A stretch of DNA of 64,000 bases from Delftia tsuruhatensis NBRC 16741 (GTDB taxonomy: Bacteria > Pseudomonadota > Gammaproteobacteria > Burkholderiales > Burkholderiaceae_C). The translations under genes were made by a program, and so were the position numbers. Below the pieces are notes generated by a model, which saw only the letters and a list, made by a program, of their open reading frames with translations, searched no databases and had not been told where the DNA came from. The stretch covers positions 1-64,000 of the forward strand of contig NZ_BCTO01000043.1 of assembly GCF_001571325.1 (NCBI RefSeq). Reading direction: 5' to 3'. Position 1 is the stretch's first letter, and every line of letters begins with the position of its first letter. Of this stretch, positions 8,750 through 16,719 are shown piece after piece.

Positions 8750-10060
8750 TCAGGGCCGGCGCATGCGGCACATCGCGGGCTGCTCGGCACGCGCGGCCTC
8801 GATCTCTCGCACCACGCGGAAGCCGTAGCCCGAGCCTTCCACATCGAAGGGCACGCCGGGCGCGCCCTGCCTGTCCATGACGCCGACCACCAGCGCCTGC
8901 TGGAACTGGTGGTCGGCCGCGCGCATGCGGCCCCTGCGTCCGGCCAGGGTCACGTCCGCGCTTTCCAGCGCCTGCGCCACGGCAACGGTGTCCGTGCTGC
9001 CCGCGCGCGCCATGGACTGGGCCAGGGCCTCGATCATCAGCTGCATGCGCATGTGCACATAGTCATCGGCCGGCCTGGGAAAGCGCTCGCGGAATGCCTT
9101 GTAGAAGGCCTGGCTGTCGGGCCCCGGCACGTTGGGCAGCCAGTCGGCAACGGCCAGCACCTTGCCCACGCCGGCCTCGCCCAGGGCGGCTGGCGCGCCC
9201 AGCGCATTGCCGTAGAAGGTGTAGAAGCGGCCGTCAAAACCCGCCTCCCGCGCGGCCTTGACCAGCAGCATCAGATCGTTGCCCCAGTTGCCCGTGATCA
9301 CGGCCTGGGCGCCGCTGGCCTTGATCTTGGCGGCATAGGGCGCAAAGTCCTTGACGCGGCCCACGGGGTGCAGCTCGTCGCCCACGATGGCCACATCGGG
9401 CCGCTGCGCGGCCAGCTGGCGCCGTGCCTCGCGCAGCACGGCCTGGCCAAAGCTGTAGTCCTGCCCGATCAGGTAGGCGCTGCGCACGGCCCCGTCCTCG
9501 CGCAGCACCTGCATCAGCGCGGCCATGCGCATGTCGGCATGGGCGTCGAAGCGAAAGTGCCAGAAGCTGCAGCGCTCGTTGGTGAGCGCAGGATCGACGG
9601 CCGAGTAGTTCAGGTACAGCACGCGCCGGGCCGGATCGCGCTCGTTGTGCTTGGCAATGGCGTCGACCAGCACGGCGGCCACGGCCGATGAATTGCCCTG
9701 CATGACCACGCGCGCGCCGCCGTCGATGGCTGCGCGCAGCGCAGACAGCGCCTCCTCGTTCTGGCCCTTGCTGTCATGGCGTTCGATGGCCAGGGGCCGG
9801 GCGCCGCCCTGCGCGGCCGGCAGCAGCACACCGCCGCGCGCGTTCACGCGCTCGGCGGCCCACAGCAGGTTGCGGAACACGGCCTCGCCCGTGTTGGCAA
9901 AGGGGCCGGACAGGCTTTCGATCAGCGCCAGCCGTATCGGCTCGCCGCGCGGCGGCGACACGGGCCGGTCGTGTCCGCTTGACGCCCGGGCCAGCAGCGC
10001 GGGCGCCGCAAATAGCGCCATGGCGCCGCTTTTCAAGACCTTGCGGCGCAATTTATTCAT
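8750..10060 (-). CDS. ABC transporter substrate-binding protein, branched-chain amino acid (LivJ-like) type
   Basis: A 436-residue periplasmic receptor of the type I fold. It begins with a basic N-region and hydrophobic core (MNKLRRKVLKSGAMALFAAP) and continues with IRLALIESLSGPFANTGEAV, the family's usual first ligand-binding segment. The ATG at 10060 was chosen because AGAGGAAA sits at a normal distance upstream; a start 30 bases earlier has no comparable site. Permease and ATPase genes are absent from the neighbourhood, so it is an orphan receptor here. The ligand is unknown. It converges on mltB with 27 bp between the two stops. Confidence 0.82.
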   Translation of the reverse strand: MNKLRRKVLKSGAMALFAAPALLARASSGHDRPVSPPRGEPIRLALIESLSGPFANTGEAVFRNLLWAAERVNARGGVLLPAAQGGARPLAIERHDSKGQNEEALSALRAAIDGGARVVMQGNSSAVAAVLVDAIAKHNERDPARRVLYLNYSAVDPALTNERCSFWHFRFDAHADMRMAALMQVLREDGAVRSAYLIGQDYSFGQAVLREARRQLAAQRPDVAIVGDELHPVGRVKDFAPYAAKIKASGAQAVITGNWGNDLMLLVKAAREAGFDGRFYTFYGNALGAPAALGEAGVGKVLAVADWLPNVPGPDSQAFYKAFRERFPRPADDYVHMRMQLMIEALAQSMARAGSTDTVAVAQALESADVTLAGRRGRMRAADHQFQQALVVGVMDRQGAPGVPFDVEGSGYGFRVVREIEAARAEQPAMCRMRRP

Positions 10061-10157
10061 GGCTTTTTCCTCTTGAAATGCGTTCAACACCGCTTAACTA
10101 GGCTCCATGCGGCGACAACTTCGATGAAGCCGCGCAGTTTATAGGAGCCAACCCACC

Positions 10158-10538
10158 ATGATCTTCACGCCTGTTCTCCGCCGCAACGCCTTCGCTCCCC
10201 AAGCCGCCGATCTGGCCCTGCAGCGCTTCTTGCAAGGCACCCTGGGCAACGCGGCCCCTTCGCTCTCGTCGGTGCAGGTTCAGCGCGATGAAAAGGCCAC
10301 GACCTTGCAGCTGGATGTGCCCGGCCTGTCCCGCGAGCAGCTGCAGCTGAGCATCGAAGGCGCCGTGGTCCGTCTGTCCAGCGTCGAGGGCGCGCCCCGC
10401 CAGGTGCAGCGCGCCTGGGAGCTGGACCATGAAATCGACACGGCCGCCAGCAGCGCCAAGCTGGAAAACGGCGTGCTCACGCTGTCCCTGGCCCGCCTGG
10501 AACCCCAGAGCAAGGCCACCATGCTGAGCATCCAGTAA
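10158..10538 (+). CDS. Hsp20/alpha-crystallin family small heat-shock protein
   Basis: A 126-residue ATP-independent holdase. The alpha-crystallin domain runs from about residue 38 to 122, with the conserved LDVPGLSREQLQLSIEG segment, the later LENGVLTLSLAR strand (the family's A-x-x-x-N-G-V-L signature) and a short C-terminal tail. It lacks the long C-terminal IxI extension of larger relatives. A GGAG ribosome-binding site lies about 10 bases upstream. It is transcribed alone, divergently from the ABC receptor, and ends at a strong terminator (10626-10651). A CTTGAAA string at 10073 recalls a sigma-32 -35 box, but no convincing -10 follows. Confidence 0.9.
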   Translation: MIFTPVLRRNAFAPQAADLALQRFLQGTLGNAAPSLSSVQVQRDEKATTLQLDVPGLSREQLQLSIEGAVVRLSSVEGAPRQVQRAWELDHEIDTAASSAKLENGVLTLSLARLEPQSKATMLSIQ

Positions 10539-10568
10539 GTCCGGTCACGGTCAGCGCGTTTGTGCACC

Positions 10569-10618
10569 CGGGCTGTCAACCATCCTTTCTTCCATCCTCT
10601 TGGCAAGGTGACAGCCCG
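10569..10618 (+). repeat. 10-bp perfect inverted repeat after the hsp20 gene
   Basis: CGGGCTGTCA (10569-10578) and TGACAGCCCG (10609-10618) are exact inverse complements separated by 30 nt, just before the intrinsic terminator. In RNA this would form a long-loop stem at the 3' end of the small heat-shock mRNA. It may be a transcript stabiliser or a protein-binding operator; the sequence does not decide. Confidence 0.55.
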
Positions 10619-10625
10619 TTTCCAG

Positions 10626-10651
10626 AGCCCGGCCCGCGCCGGGCTTTTTTT
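10626..10651 (+). terminator. Intrinsic terminator after hsp20
   Basis: AGCCCGGC (10626-10633) pairs with GCCGGGCT (10638-10645) across a CCGC loop and is followed by seven T residues (10645-10651). The T-run exists only on the plus strand, so it serves the hsp20 transcript and not the converging tsaD. Confidence 0.85.
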
Positions 10652-10694
10652 GCGCCTGCCGTGCAGTGCAGGCCGGGCACGCGGCCCCGGACCA

Positions 10695-11735
10695 TCAGGC
10701 CAGCGAATCGAGCGGCCAGCGCGGCTTGACGTCGAACGCGTAGTGCCTGTTCGCCATTTCGCGGCCTGCCTGCAGGCGCATGGCGGCGGCCATGGCGATC
10801 ATGGCGCCGTTGTCGGTGCACAGGTGCAGCTCGGGGTAGTGCACGCGCAGCTTGCGCTTGGCACAGGCCGCATCCAGCTGGGCGCGCAGCAGACGGTTGG
10901 CGCCCACGCCGCCGGCCACGACCACGCGCTTCATGCCGGTCTGCTGCAGCGCCGCCAGCGTCTTCTTGACCAGCACCTCGACGATGGCCGCCTGCGTGCT
11001 GGCGGCCAGGTCGGCCTTGCGCGCCTCAAGGTCATCGCCCAGCTTCTTCGCCTGGGTCAGCACGGCCGTCTTCAGGCCGGCGAACGAGAAGTCCAGGTCG
11101 CCCGAATGCAGCAGCGGCCGGGGCAGCTTGAAGGCCTGCGCGTCCCCGCCCTCGGCCAGGCGCGAGAGCACGGGGCCGCCCGGATAGGGCAGGCCCATGA
11201 GCTTGGCCGATTTGTCGAAGGCCTCGCCGGCCGCGTCGTCGATGGTCTCGCCCAGGATGGCGTAGCTGCCCACGCCGTCCACGCGCATCAGCTGCGTGTG
11301 GCCGCCCGAGACCAGCAGGGCCACGAAGGGGAATTCGGGGGGATCGGCGCTCAGGAAGGGCGACAGCAGGTGGCCTTCCAGGTGGTGCACGCCCAGCACG
11401 GGCTTGTCCAGCGCCGCAGCCATGGCGCAGGCCACGCCCGCGCCCACCAGCAGCGCGCCGGCCAGGCCGGGGCCGCGCGTGAAGGCGATCACATCGACCT
11501 GGTCCAGCGTGCGGCCGGACTCGCCCAGCACGCTTTCGGTCAGCGGCAGCACGCGGCGGATGTGGTCGCGGCTGGCCAGCTCCGGCACCACGCCGCCATA
11601 GGCGCGGTGCATGTCGATCTGGCTGTGCAGCGCATGGGACAGCAGCCTGGGCACGCCCGTGCCATCGGGGGCCTCGACCAGGGCCACGCCGGTTTCATCG
11701 CAGGAGGATTCGATCCCCAGAATCAGCAAACTCAT
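10695..11735 (-). CDS. tsaD: tRNA N6-adenosine threonylcarbamoyltransferase
   Basis: A 346-residue cytoplasmic enzyme that, with TsaB and TsaE, transfers the threonylcarbamoyl group to A37 of ANN-decoding tRNAs (t6A). The start [16 protein letters not shown] is the standard TsaD N-terminus. The metal-binding [10 protein letters not shown] motif lies near residue 110, and the ASKAE-type fold elements [13 protein letters not shown] and [13 protein letters not shown] are present. The length fits the family. It often neighbours rpsU and yqeY in proteobacteria; here those genes are 22 kb away. It is a single-gene unit upstream of hsp20 in the opposite direction. Confidence 0.96.
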   Translation of the reverse strand: MSLLILGIESSCDETGVALVEAPDGTGVPRLLSHALHSQIDMHRAYGGVVPELASRDHIRRVLPLTESVLGESGRTLDQVDVIAFTRGPGLAGALLVGAGVACAMAAALDKPVLGVHHLEGHLLSPFLSADPPEFPFVALLVSGGHTQLMRVDGVGSYAILGETIDDAAGEAFDKSAKLMGLPYPGGPVLSRLAEGGDAQAFKLPRPLLHSGDLDFSFAGLKTAVLTQAKKLGDDLEARKADLAASTQAAIVEVLVKKTLAALQQTGMKRVVVAGGVGANRLLRAQLDAACAKRKLRVHYPELHLCTDNGAMIAMAAAMRLQAGREMANRHYAFDVKPRWPLDSLA

Positions 11736-11825
11736 GGGACTGAAGTGTAGAACCTGCGGGCGCGGCGCACGGCCGCCCGCGTCAATGGCCCCTGGCCGGC
11801 GGGCAGTTGCGGGGCCGGCGGGCCG

Positions 11826-13520
11826 CTACAGGTTGTCCAGGTATGACGAGCGCGAGAACTGCACGGGCTCGATGCCGTCGGAGGTCCAGATTTCGCTGGC
11901 GATCAGCGCCTGGGCGTTCATGGGGCGAGCGAAGTAAAAGCCCTGCAGCTCGTCGCAGCCCAGCGTCTGAAGCACTTCGCGCTGCTGCTGGTCGGTCACG
12001 CCTTCGGCCACCACGCGCAGCTCCAGCGCATGGGCCAGGCGCACGATGGCATCGACCACGGCCCGCGCGTCGCTCTTGATGGCCACGTCCCGCACGAAGC
12101 TGCGGTCGATCTTGACCTCGTCGGCGCCCAGCTGGCGCAGCAGGGCCAGGCTGGAGTAGCCGGTGCCGAAGTCGTCGATGGAAATCTGCACGCCCATGCC
12201 CGTCAACTCGGCAATCACGGCCATGGTGGTCTTGTCGTCCTCCATGGCCACGGACTCGGTGATCTCGAAGACCAGCTGCTCGGGCCGAATGCGGTGCCGC
12301 TCGATCGCTTCGCCGATGTACTGCGCCAGCCGCGTCTGAAAGAGCTGATAGCCCGAAATATTGATGGAGACGCGCATGAAGCGCCGCTGGCGCGTCCACT
12401 GGGCAGTCTGGCGGCAGGCCTCGTCGATGACCCAGTCGCCGATCTCGCTGATCAGGCCGAAGCGCTCGGCCAGCGGAATGAACACGCGGGGGCTGATGAG
12501 GCCGAATCGGGGATGGTTCCATCGAACCAGCGCCTCCACGCTGCGGATGCGGCCCGTGCGGGCATCGATCTTGGGCTGGTAGAACAGCACCAGCTGCTGG
12601 CTTGCCACGGCGCGGCGCAGGGCTTGCTGCAGGTCGAACTGCACGGCCACATCCTTGCGCATGCTTTCCTTGAAGATGGCGCAGGAATTCCCGCCGGCGC
12701 GCTTGGCCGTGTACATGGCGAGGTCGGCCGCCGCCATGAGCTTTTCCTTCTGGCCATGATCGGGATAGATGGCCACGCCGACGGAGCTGCCGATGGAGAT
12801 GGACTTTCCCGGCAGATCGAAGGGCTGACCCAAAACCTTCTGCACCCGGCCGGCCATGGCCACGGCATCGTCCTCCGATGCCAGGCAGCCCAGCAGCAGC
12901 ACGAACTCATCGCCCCCCACGCGCGCCAGCGTGTCCGACTTGCGCGTCATACGGTTCAGGCGCACGGCCACCTGGCACAGCAGCGCGTCACCTGCGGCAT
13001 GGCCCTCCACGTCGTTGATGGGCTTGAATCCGTCCAGATCGATGTACAGCAGGCCCACGCGCACCGGTCCGCCGGGCCCTGGCTGCTCCACCGAGCTGTC
13101 GGCGCGCGCAATCGCCCGGCCAAGCCGGTACTCGAGCAGCGCCCGGTTGGCCGTGCCGGTCAGCGGGTCCCTGAAGGCGATGCGCTTGAGCTTCACATTG
13201 GCGCGCAGCAGCTTTTCATTGGTCTGCTGCAGCGATTGCGTCAGGCGCTGAGCCTTCTCGCGCAGGCGCACATGGACCACCAGCGAAACCAGCAGGAATA
13301 TCAGAACGGGAATGGCGCCCCACAGGCCGAAAGCGCTCCACCCCGCGGCCCAGCTTCCCTGGCCATCGGATGGCGCCGATGCGGCCAGGAGCTCGCCCCC
13401 CGCCAGTGCCCGGCACTGCGCCAGGCCCAGCAGCAGCGCAGCCAGGGACGGGCCACGCCGGCGCACAGCAGTCCGCCGCAACACCGCCTGGGTCATGAAC
13501 CGCCAGCGCACGGGGGACAT
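11826..13520 (-). CDS. GGDEF-EAL bifunctional cyclic-di-GMP protein
   Basis: A 564-residue membrane-anchored protein. A hydrophobic N-terminal segment and a second helix (about residues 68-85) are followed by a coiled stretch, a GGDEF domain (about 115-285, with an intact RVGGDEF active site) and an EAL domain (about 305-555, with EALVRWNH and DDFGTGYSSL). Both catalytic signatures look intact, so it could make and/or break c-di-GMP; I cannot say which dominates. The start at 13520 follows a GAGAAG site; a longer frame to 13703 runs into AT-rich promoter-like sequence with no such site. It is divergent from the nasR-like gene. Confidence 0.87.
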   Translation of the reverse strand: MSPVRWRFMTQAVLRRTAVRRRGPSLAALLLGLAQCRALAGGELLAASAPSDGQGSWAAGWSAFGLWGAIPVLIFLLVSLVVHVRLREKAQRLTQSLQQTNEKLLRANVKLKRIAFRDPLTGTANRALLEYRLGRAIARADSSVEQPGPGGPVRVGLLYIDLDGFKPINDVEGHAAGDALLCQVAVRLNRMTRKSDTLARVGGDEFVLLLGCLASEDDAVAMAGRVQKVLGQPFDLPGKSISIGSSVGVAIYPDHGQKEKLMAAADLAMYTAKRAGGNSCAIFKESMRKDVAVQFDLQQALRRAVASQQLVLFYQPKIDARTGRIRSVEALVRWNHPRFGLISPRVFIPLAERFGLISEIGDWVIDEACRQTAQWTRQRRFMRVSINISGYQLFQTRLAQYIGEAIERHRIRPEQLVFEITESVAMEDDKTTMAVIAELTGMGVQISIDDFGTGYSSLALLRQLGADEVKIDRSFVRDVAIKSDARAVVDAIVRLAHALELRVVAEGVTDQQQREVLQTLGCDELQGFYFARPMNAQALIASEIWTSDGIEPVQFSRSSYLDNL

Positions 13521-13815
13521 CCGATCTTCTCGTGATATTGCAAGCTCATGCTGATTCAGCCTCGCTGCCGCATTGCGCAGCCCGATCTTGTGGATGGCTA
13601 TGCCATGGGTGTCGTGTGTGCCGGAAAGCCGGGCTTTTTCCTGAAGGGTGCCCGGCAAATATTCGACACATTCGCGCGTCCAAATTTGTATCGACGATTT
13701 CAAAACGTTAGAAAAATTCTATCAAACCCTGCGCCTTGCTTCTACTTGTCCTTTTGCGCCACGGCAGGCCCGGCATGGGAATTGCATCAACGCAGGCAGA
13801 CAGGACCCGTCCCCC
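13521..13815. other. Divergent intergenic region between the GGDEF-EAL and nasR-like genes
   Basis: This 295-bp gap holds no supportable gene. Its centre (about 13660-13740) is distinctly AT-rich, with short A and T runs, as expected for divergent promoters. I could not pick unambiguous -35/-10 pairs. Confidence 0.4.
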
Positions 13816-15081
13816 ATGAAAACCGCTCTCAACTTTCTTGTGGCCGCGCGCCAGTGCGAAATCGGCGAGCTGGAGCAACTGCAGCGCACCAGCGCACTGG
13901 TGGATCTGCTCAGCCGCCTCATCCATGCGCTGCAAAAGGAGCGCGGCCTGTCCAACGTCTTTCTGGCCAGCGCGGGCGCGCATGGCGGCGAGGCACGGCT
14001 GGCGCAGATGGCCGAGTGCGACCGGATTGCCGCGGCGGCGCTTGACGGCTTCGACCGGCTGGACATGCAGCCCGGCCAAACAGACTCCACGGGACACCCC
14101 GGCCATGGCGCGCGGCTGTTCAGCCGCATCGCCCATGTGCTGCAGTGCCTGGACGCCCTGCCTGCGCTGCGCGAGCGCGTCGCCAGCCACGACCTGTCGC
14201 CGGAGGCGGCCACCGCCATCTACATCGAGCTGGTGGCAGGCCTGCTGGCCGTGGTGTTCGAGGCGGCCGACAGCGCACCCGAGCCCGGCATCTCGCGCCT
14301 GCTGGTGGCCTTGTTCAACTTCATGCAGGGCAAGGAATTCGCGGGCCAGGAGCGTGCCACGGGCGTGGCCGCCTTTGGTGCGGGCGTCAGCGATGCGCCG
14401 CGCCAGCAGCACTGGCTGCACCTGATCGCCTCGCAGGAGCGCTGCTTTCAGGTCTTTGCGGAGTTCGCGCCGCCCCATTCCCTGGCCCTGTGGCAAGAAA
14501 GCAGCGCGGCCGACGCCACGCTGGCCGTGATCGAACGCCTGCGCCGCGTGGGCTGCACGGCCGCGCCGGGCACTCCCCTGGCGCCGGAGATGGCCGAGCC
14601 CTGGTTCGACAGCTGCTCGCGGCGCATGGATGCGCTGCACACCGTCGAGGCCCGCCTGACGGCCGAGCTGCAGCAGCAGTGCCAGCGCTGCATTGTCGAT
14701 GCGCGCGCCGCCCTGCAGACGCTGCTGCAGGCGCCGCAGGCAATGGAGATCACGCCCGTCTCCGCCACGCTGGCGCTGGGCGGGCTGCAGCCCCCGGCCG
14801 CGCGTCTGGGCCCGCAGCTGGACCGATCCGTGATGGACCTGGTGCAGGACCAGTCCCAGCGGCTGCAGGCCATGCAGGCCGAGCTGGAGACCGTGCGCGC
14901 CACGCTGACGGAACGCAAGCTGCTGGAGCGCGCCAAGGGCCTGTTGATGACACGGCGCCAGCTCAGCGAAGGCGAGGCCCACAAGCTGCTGCGCCAGACC
15001 GCCATGAACCAGAACCGCCGCCTGGCCGAAGTGGCGCAGGCCGTGCTTTCCATGGCCGATCTGCTGCCGCCCGCCCCATGA
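13816..15081 (+). CDS. nasR: NIT-ANTAR nitrate-responsive transcription antiterminator (NasR-like)
   Basis: A 421-residue cytosolic regulator. The N-terminal 300 or so residues form an all-helical nitrate- and nitrite-sensing NIT domain (ALQKERGLSNVFLAS near 38; the helix IYIELVAGLLAVVFEAAD near 140). The C-terminal ANTAR RNA-binding domain (about 360-415) carries ERKLLERAKGLLMTRRQLSEGEA and NRRLAEVAQAVL. In Klebsiella, NasR binds hexaloop hairpins in the nas leader when nitrate is bound and prevents termination. The neighbouring nrt genes and the matching leader hairpins downstream support the same job here. The ATG at 13816 was chosen because the NIT domain starts just after it; the longer frame upstream is unrelated intergenic sequence. 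Confidence 0.9.
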   Translation: MKTALNFLVAARQCEIGELEQLQRTSALVDLLSRLIHALQKERGLSNVFLASAGAHGGEARLAQMAECDRIAAAALDGFDRLDMQPGQTDSTGHPGHGARLFSRIAHVLQCLDALPALRERVASHDLSPEAATAIYIELVAGLLAVVFEAADSAPEPGISRLLVALFNFMQGKEFAGQERATGVAAFGAGVSDAPRQQHWLHLIASQERCFQVFAEFAPPHSLALWQESSAADATLAVIERLRRVGCTAAPGTPLAPEMAEPWFDSCSRRMDALHTVEARLTAELQQQCQRCIVDARAALQTLLQAPQAMEITPVSATLALGGLQPPAARLGPQLDRSVMDLVQDQSQRLQAMQAELETVRATLTERKLLERAKGLLMTRRQLSEGEAHKLLRQTAMNQNRRLAEVAQAVLSMADLLPPAP

Positions 15082-15112
15082 ACCCGGGCCGCTGCGCGCC
15101 ATGTTGCAGCGC

Positions 15113-15129
15113 AGCACCGACTTGGTGCA
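15113..15129. promoter_or_regulatory. NtrC-type enhancer site upstream of the nitrate transporter promoter
   Basis: GCACC-GACTT-GGTGC (15114-15128) is an exact match to the dyad core GCACC-N5-GGTGC of NtrC sites. A second, imperfect dyad (GCACC-AGAA-GGTGG) lies at 15147-15160. They sit about 55-100 bp upstream of the sigma-54 -24 element, the usual enhancer range. Confidence 0.7.
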
Positions 15130-15213
15130 GTGCTGCGGCAAGTCGCGCACCAGAAGGTGGCCCGGCGCGGACGGCAAGGCCGGTGGAGTGCATGGTCCCC
15201 CTTGAACGCCGCC

Positions 15214-15229
15214 TGGCACGGTTTCTGCA
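15214..15229 (+). promoter_or_regulatory. Sigma-54 promoter of the nrt operon
   Basis: TGGCACGGTTTCTGCA matches the -24/-12 consensus (TGGCAC-N5-TTGCA), with GG at 15215-15216 and GC at 15227-15228 separated by exactly 10 bp. The predicted start of transcription, near 15240, is immediately before the leader hairpin. Confidence 0.75.
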
Positions 15230-15239
15230 TTGACTCTGG

Positions 15240-15345
15240 CAAATCCCGGCCAAAGGCGGCCGGGAACCCGGTCTTGATTCAGGGCCCCAGGACAACGGCG
15301 TCACTCTCCCCGCGCAGCGCGGCCGGAGAGGACGCCGTTTTGCTT
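15240..15345 (+). ncRNA. ANTAR-responsive leader RNA of the nrt operon
   Basis: The predicted 5' leader opens with a perfect 8-bp hairpin, TCCCGGCC (15244-15251) / GGCCGGGA (15258-15265), whose loop AAAGGC is a hexanucleotide with A at position 1 and G at position 4, the ANTAR-target rule. A weak second hexaloop, GAC-AACGGC-GTC (15291-15302), would overlap the 5' arm of the terminator and so be mutually exclusive with it. A long terminator hairpin follows. The NIT-ANTAR gene lies directly upstream. The fold and binding are inferred from base-pairing and family knowledge. Confidence 0.72.
15294..15341 (+). terminator. Leader (attenuator) terminator of the nrt operon
   Basis: AACGGCGTC (15294-15302) pairs with GACGCCGTT (15331-15339). 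Inside it CTCTCC (15304-15309) pairs with GGAGAG (15325-15330), and CCGCG (15310-15314) with CGCGG (15318-15322). TTTTGCTT follows. It precedes the first gene of its own operon by about 55 bases, as expected for an attenuator rather than an operon end. Confidence 0.75.
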
Positions 15346-15398
15346 GGGACATGCCGGTTTGCAAGTGTTCCATTCCCGACGATCGAAGGAGTTCCGCC

Positions 15399-16679
15399 AT
15401 GGCGTCCACGCCCCAGCCCACCACAGGCCCTCTCACCTCCGGCCCGGCACTGCCCCGGCGCGATTTTCTGCGCCAGGCCGGCACGCTGGCAGGCGGCGCG
15501 GCGCTCTACACCCAGCTGGGCCACCACGGCGCCTGGGCGGCAGGCTCGGATGCGCCCGAGAAAAAGGAAGTGCGCATCGGCTTCATTCCGCTGACCGATT
15601 GCGCCAGCGTGGTCATGGCCTCGGTGCTGGGGATCGACCAGAAGTACGGCGTCAGGATCATTCCCTCCAAGGAAGCGAGCTGGGCCAGCGTGCGCGACAA
15701 GCTGGCCAATGGCGAACTGGACTTTGCCCATGTGCTGTACGGCCTGGTCTACGGCATGCACCTGGGCGTGGGCGGCGCCCGGAAGGACATGGCCGTGCTG
15801 ATGACGCTCAACCACAACGGCCAGGCCATCACGCTGTCCAAGAAGCTGGCCGACAAGGGCGCCGTCAACGGCGCAGGCCTGGCCAAGCTGATGGCCAGCG
15901 AAAAGCGCGAATACACCTTTGCCCAGACCTTTCCCACGGGCACGCATGCCATGTGGCTGTACTACTGGCTGGCGGCCAACGGCATCCACCCGCTCAAGGA
16001 TGCCAAGGTCATCACCGTGCCGCCGCCGCAGATGGTGGCCAACATGCGCGTGGGCAACATGGACGGCTTCTGCGTGGGCGAGCCCTGGAACCACCGCGCC
16101 ATCATGGACGGCATCGGCGTCACGGCCACCACCTCCCAGGCCATCTGGCAGGACCATCCCGAGAAGGTGCTGGGCACCACGGCCGAATTTGCCCGCCAGA
16201 ACCCCAATACGGCACGCGCCGTGACGGCCGCCATCATCGAGGCCGGCCGCTGGATCGACGAGAGCCTGGCCAACAAGACCCGCATGGCCGACACCATTGC
16301 CGGCAAGGCCTATGTGAACACCGGCGTGGACGCCATCAACCAGCGCATCCTGGGCCGCTACCAGGACGGCATGGGCAAGACCTGGGACGACCCCCACCAC
16401 ATGAAGTTCTATGGCGACGGCAGCGTGGGCTATCCCTATCTGTCCGACGGCATGTGGTTCCTCACCCAGCACAAGCGCTGGGGCCTGCTCAAGGACCACC
16501 CCGACTACCTGGGCGTGGCCCGCTCCATCAACCGCCTGGACATCTACCAGCAGGCCGCCACCGCCGCCAAGGCCCCGCTGCCCAAGGGCGAGATGCGCAG
16601 CAGCAAGCTGATGGACGGCACGGTCTGGGACGGCAAGGACCCGCGCAAGTACGCGGACAGCTTCGCCCTCAAGGCCTGA
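15399..16679 (+). CDS. nrtA: Nitrate ABC transporter substrate-binding protein (NrtA/CmpA type)
   Basis: A 426-residue periplasmic nitrate/nitrite receptor. The N-terminus has a twin-arginine signal (PRRDFLRQAG followed by AGGAALYTQLG), so export by Tat is likely. The mature part starts near KEVRIGFIPLTDCASVVMA and keeps family segments such as YTFAQTFPTGTHAMWLYYW and GNMDGFCVGEPWNHRA, which line the anion pocket in NrtA/CmpA. The ATG at 15399 follows an AAGGAG site; upstream in-frame sequence belongs to the leader RNA. It is the first gene of nrtABD. Bicarbonate (CmpA) is an alternative ligand, but the nasR and leader context favours nitrate. Confidence 0.9.
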   Translation: MASTPQPTTGPLTSGPALPRRDFLRQAGTLAGGAALYTQLGHHGAWAAGSDAPEKKEVRIGFIPLTDCASVVMASVLGIDQKYGVRIIPSKEASWASVRDKLANGELDFAHVLYGLVYGMHLGVGGARKDMAVLMTLNHNGQAITLSKKLADKGAVNGAGLAKLMASEKREYTFAQTFPTGTHAMWLYYWLAANGIHPLKDAKVITVPPPQMVANMRVGNMDGFCVGEPWNHRAIMDGIGVTATTSQAIWQDHPEKVLGTTAEFARQNPNTARAVTAAIIEAGRWIDESLANKTRMADTIAGKAYVNTGVDAINQRILGRYQDGMGKTWDDPHHMKFYGDGSVGYPYLSDGMWFLTQHKRWGLLKDHPDYLGVARSINRLDIYQQAATAAKAPLPKGEMRSSKLMDGTVWDGKDPRKYADSFALKA

Positions 16680-16719
16680 GAGATCCCCTTTGAAGACCCA
16701 TCCCACCGAGGAACACACC

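Noticed and set aside
10073-10110. Sigma-32 promoter for hsp20
   Set aside because: CTTGAAA is present, but the nearest CCAT-like -10 is about 24 bp away, too far for a heat-shock promoter.
15266-15290. A full second hexaloop hairpin in the nrt leader between the first hairpin and the terminator
   Set aside because: The best stem (GGTCTT/AGGGCC) has a GATTCA loop that breaks the A1/G4 rule and relies on wobble pairs.
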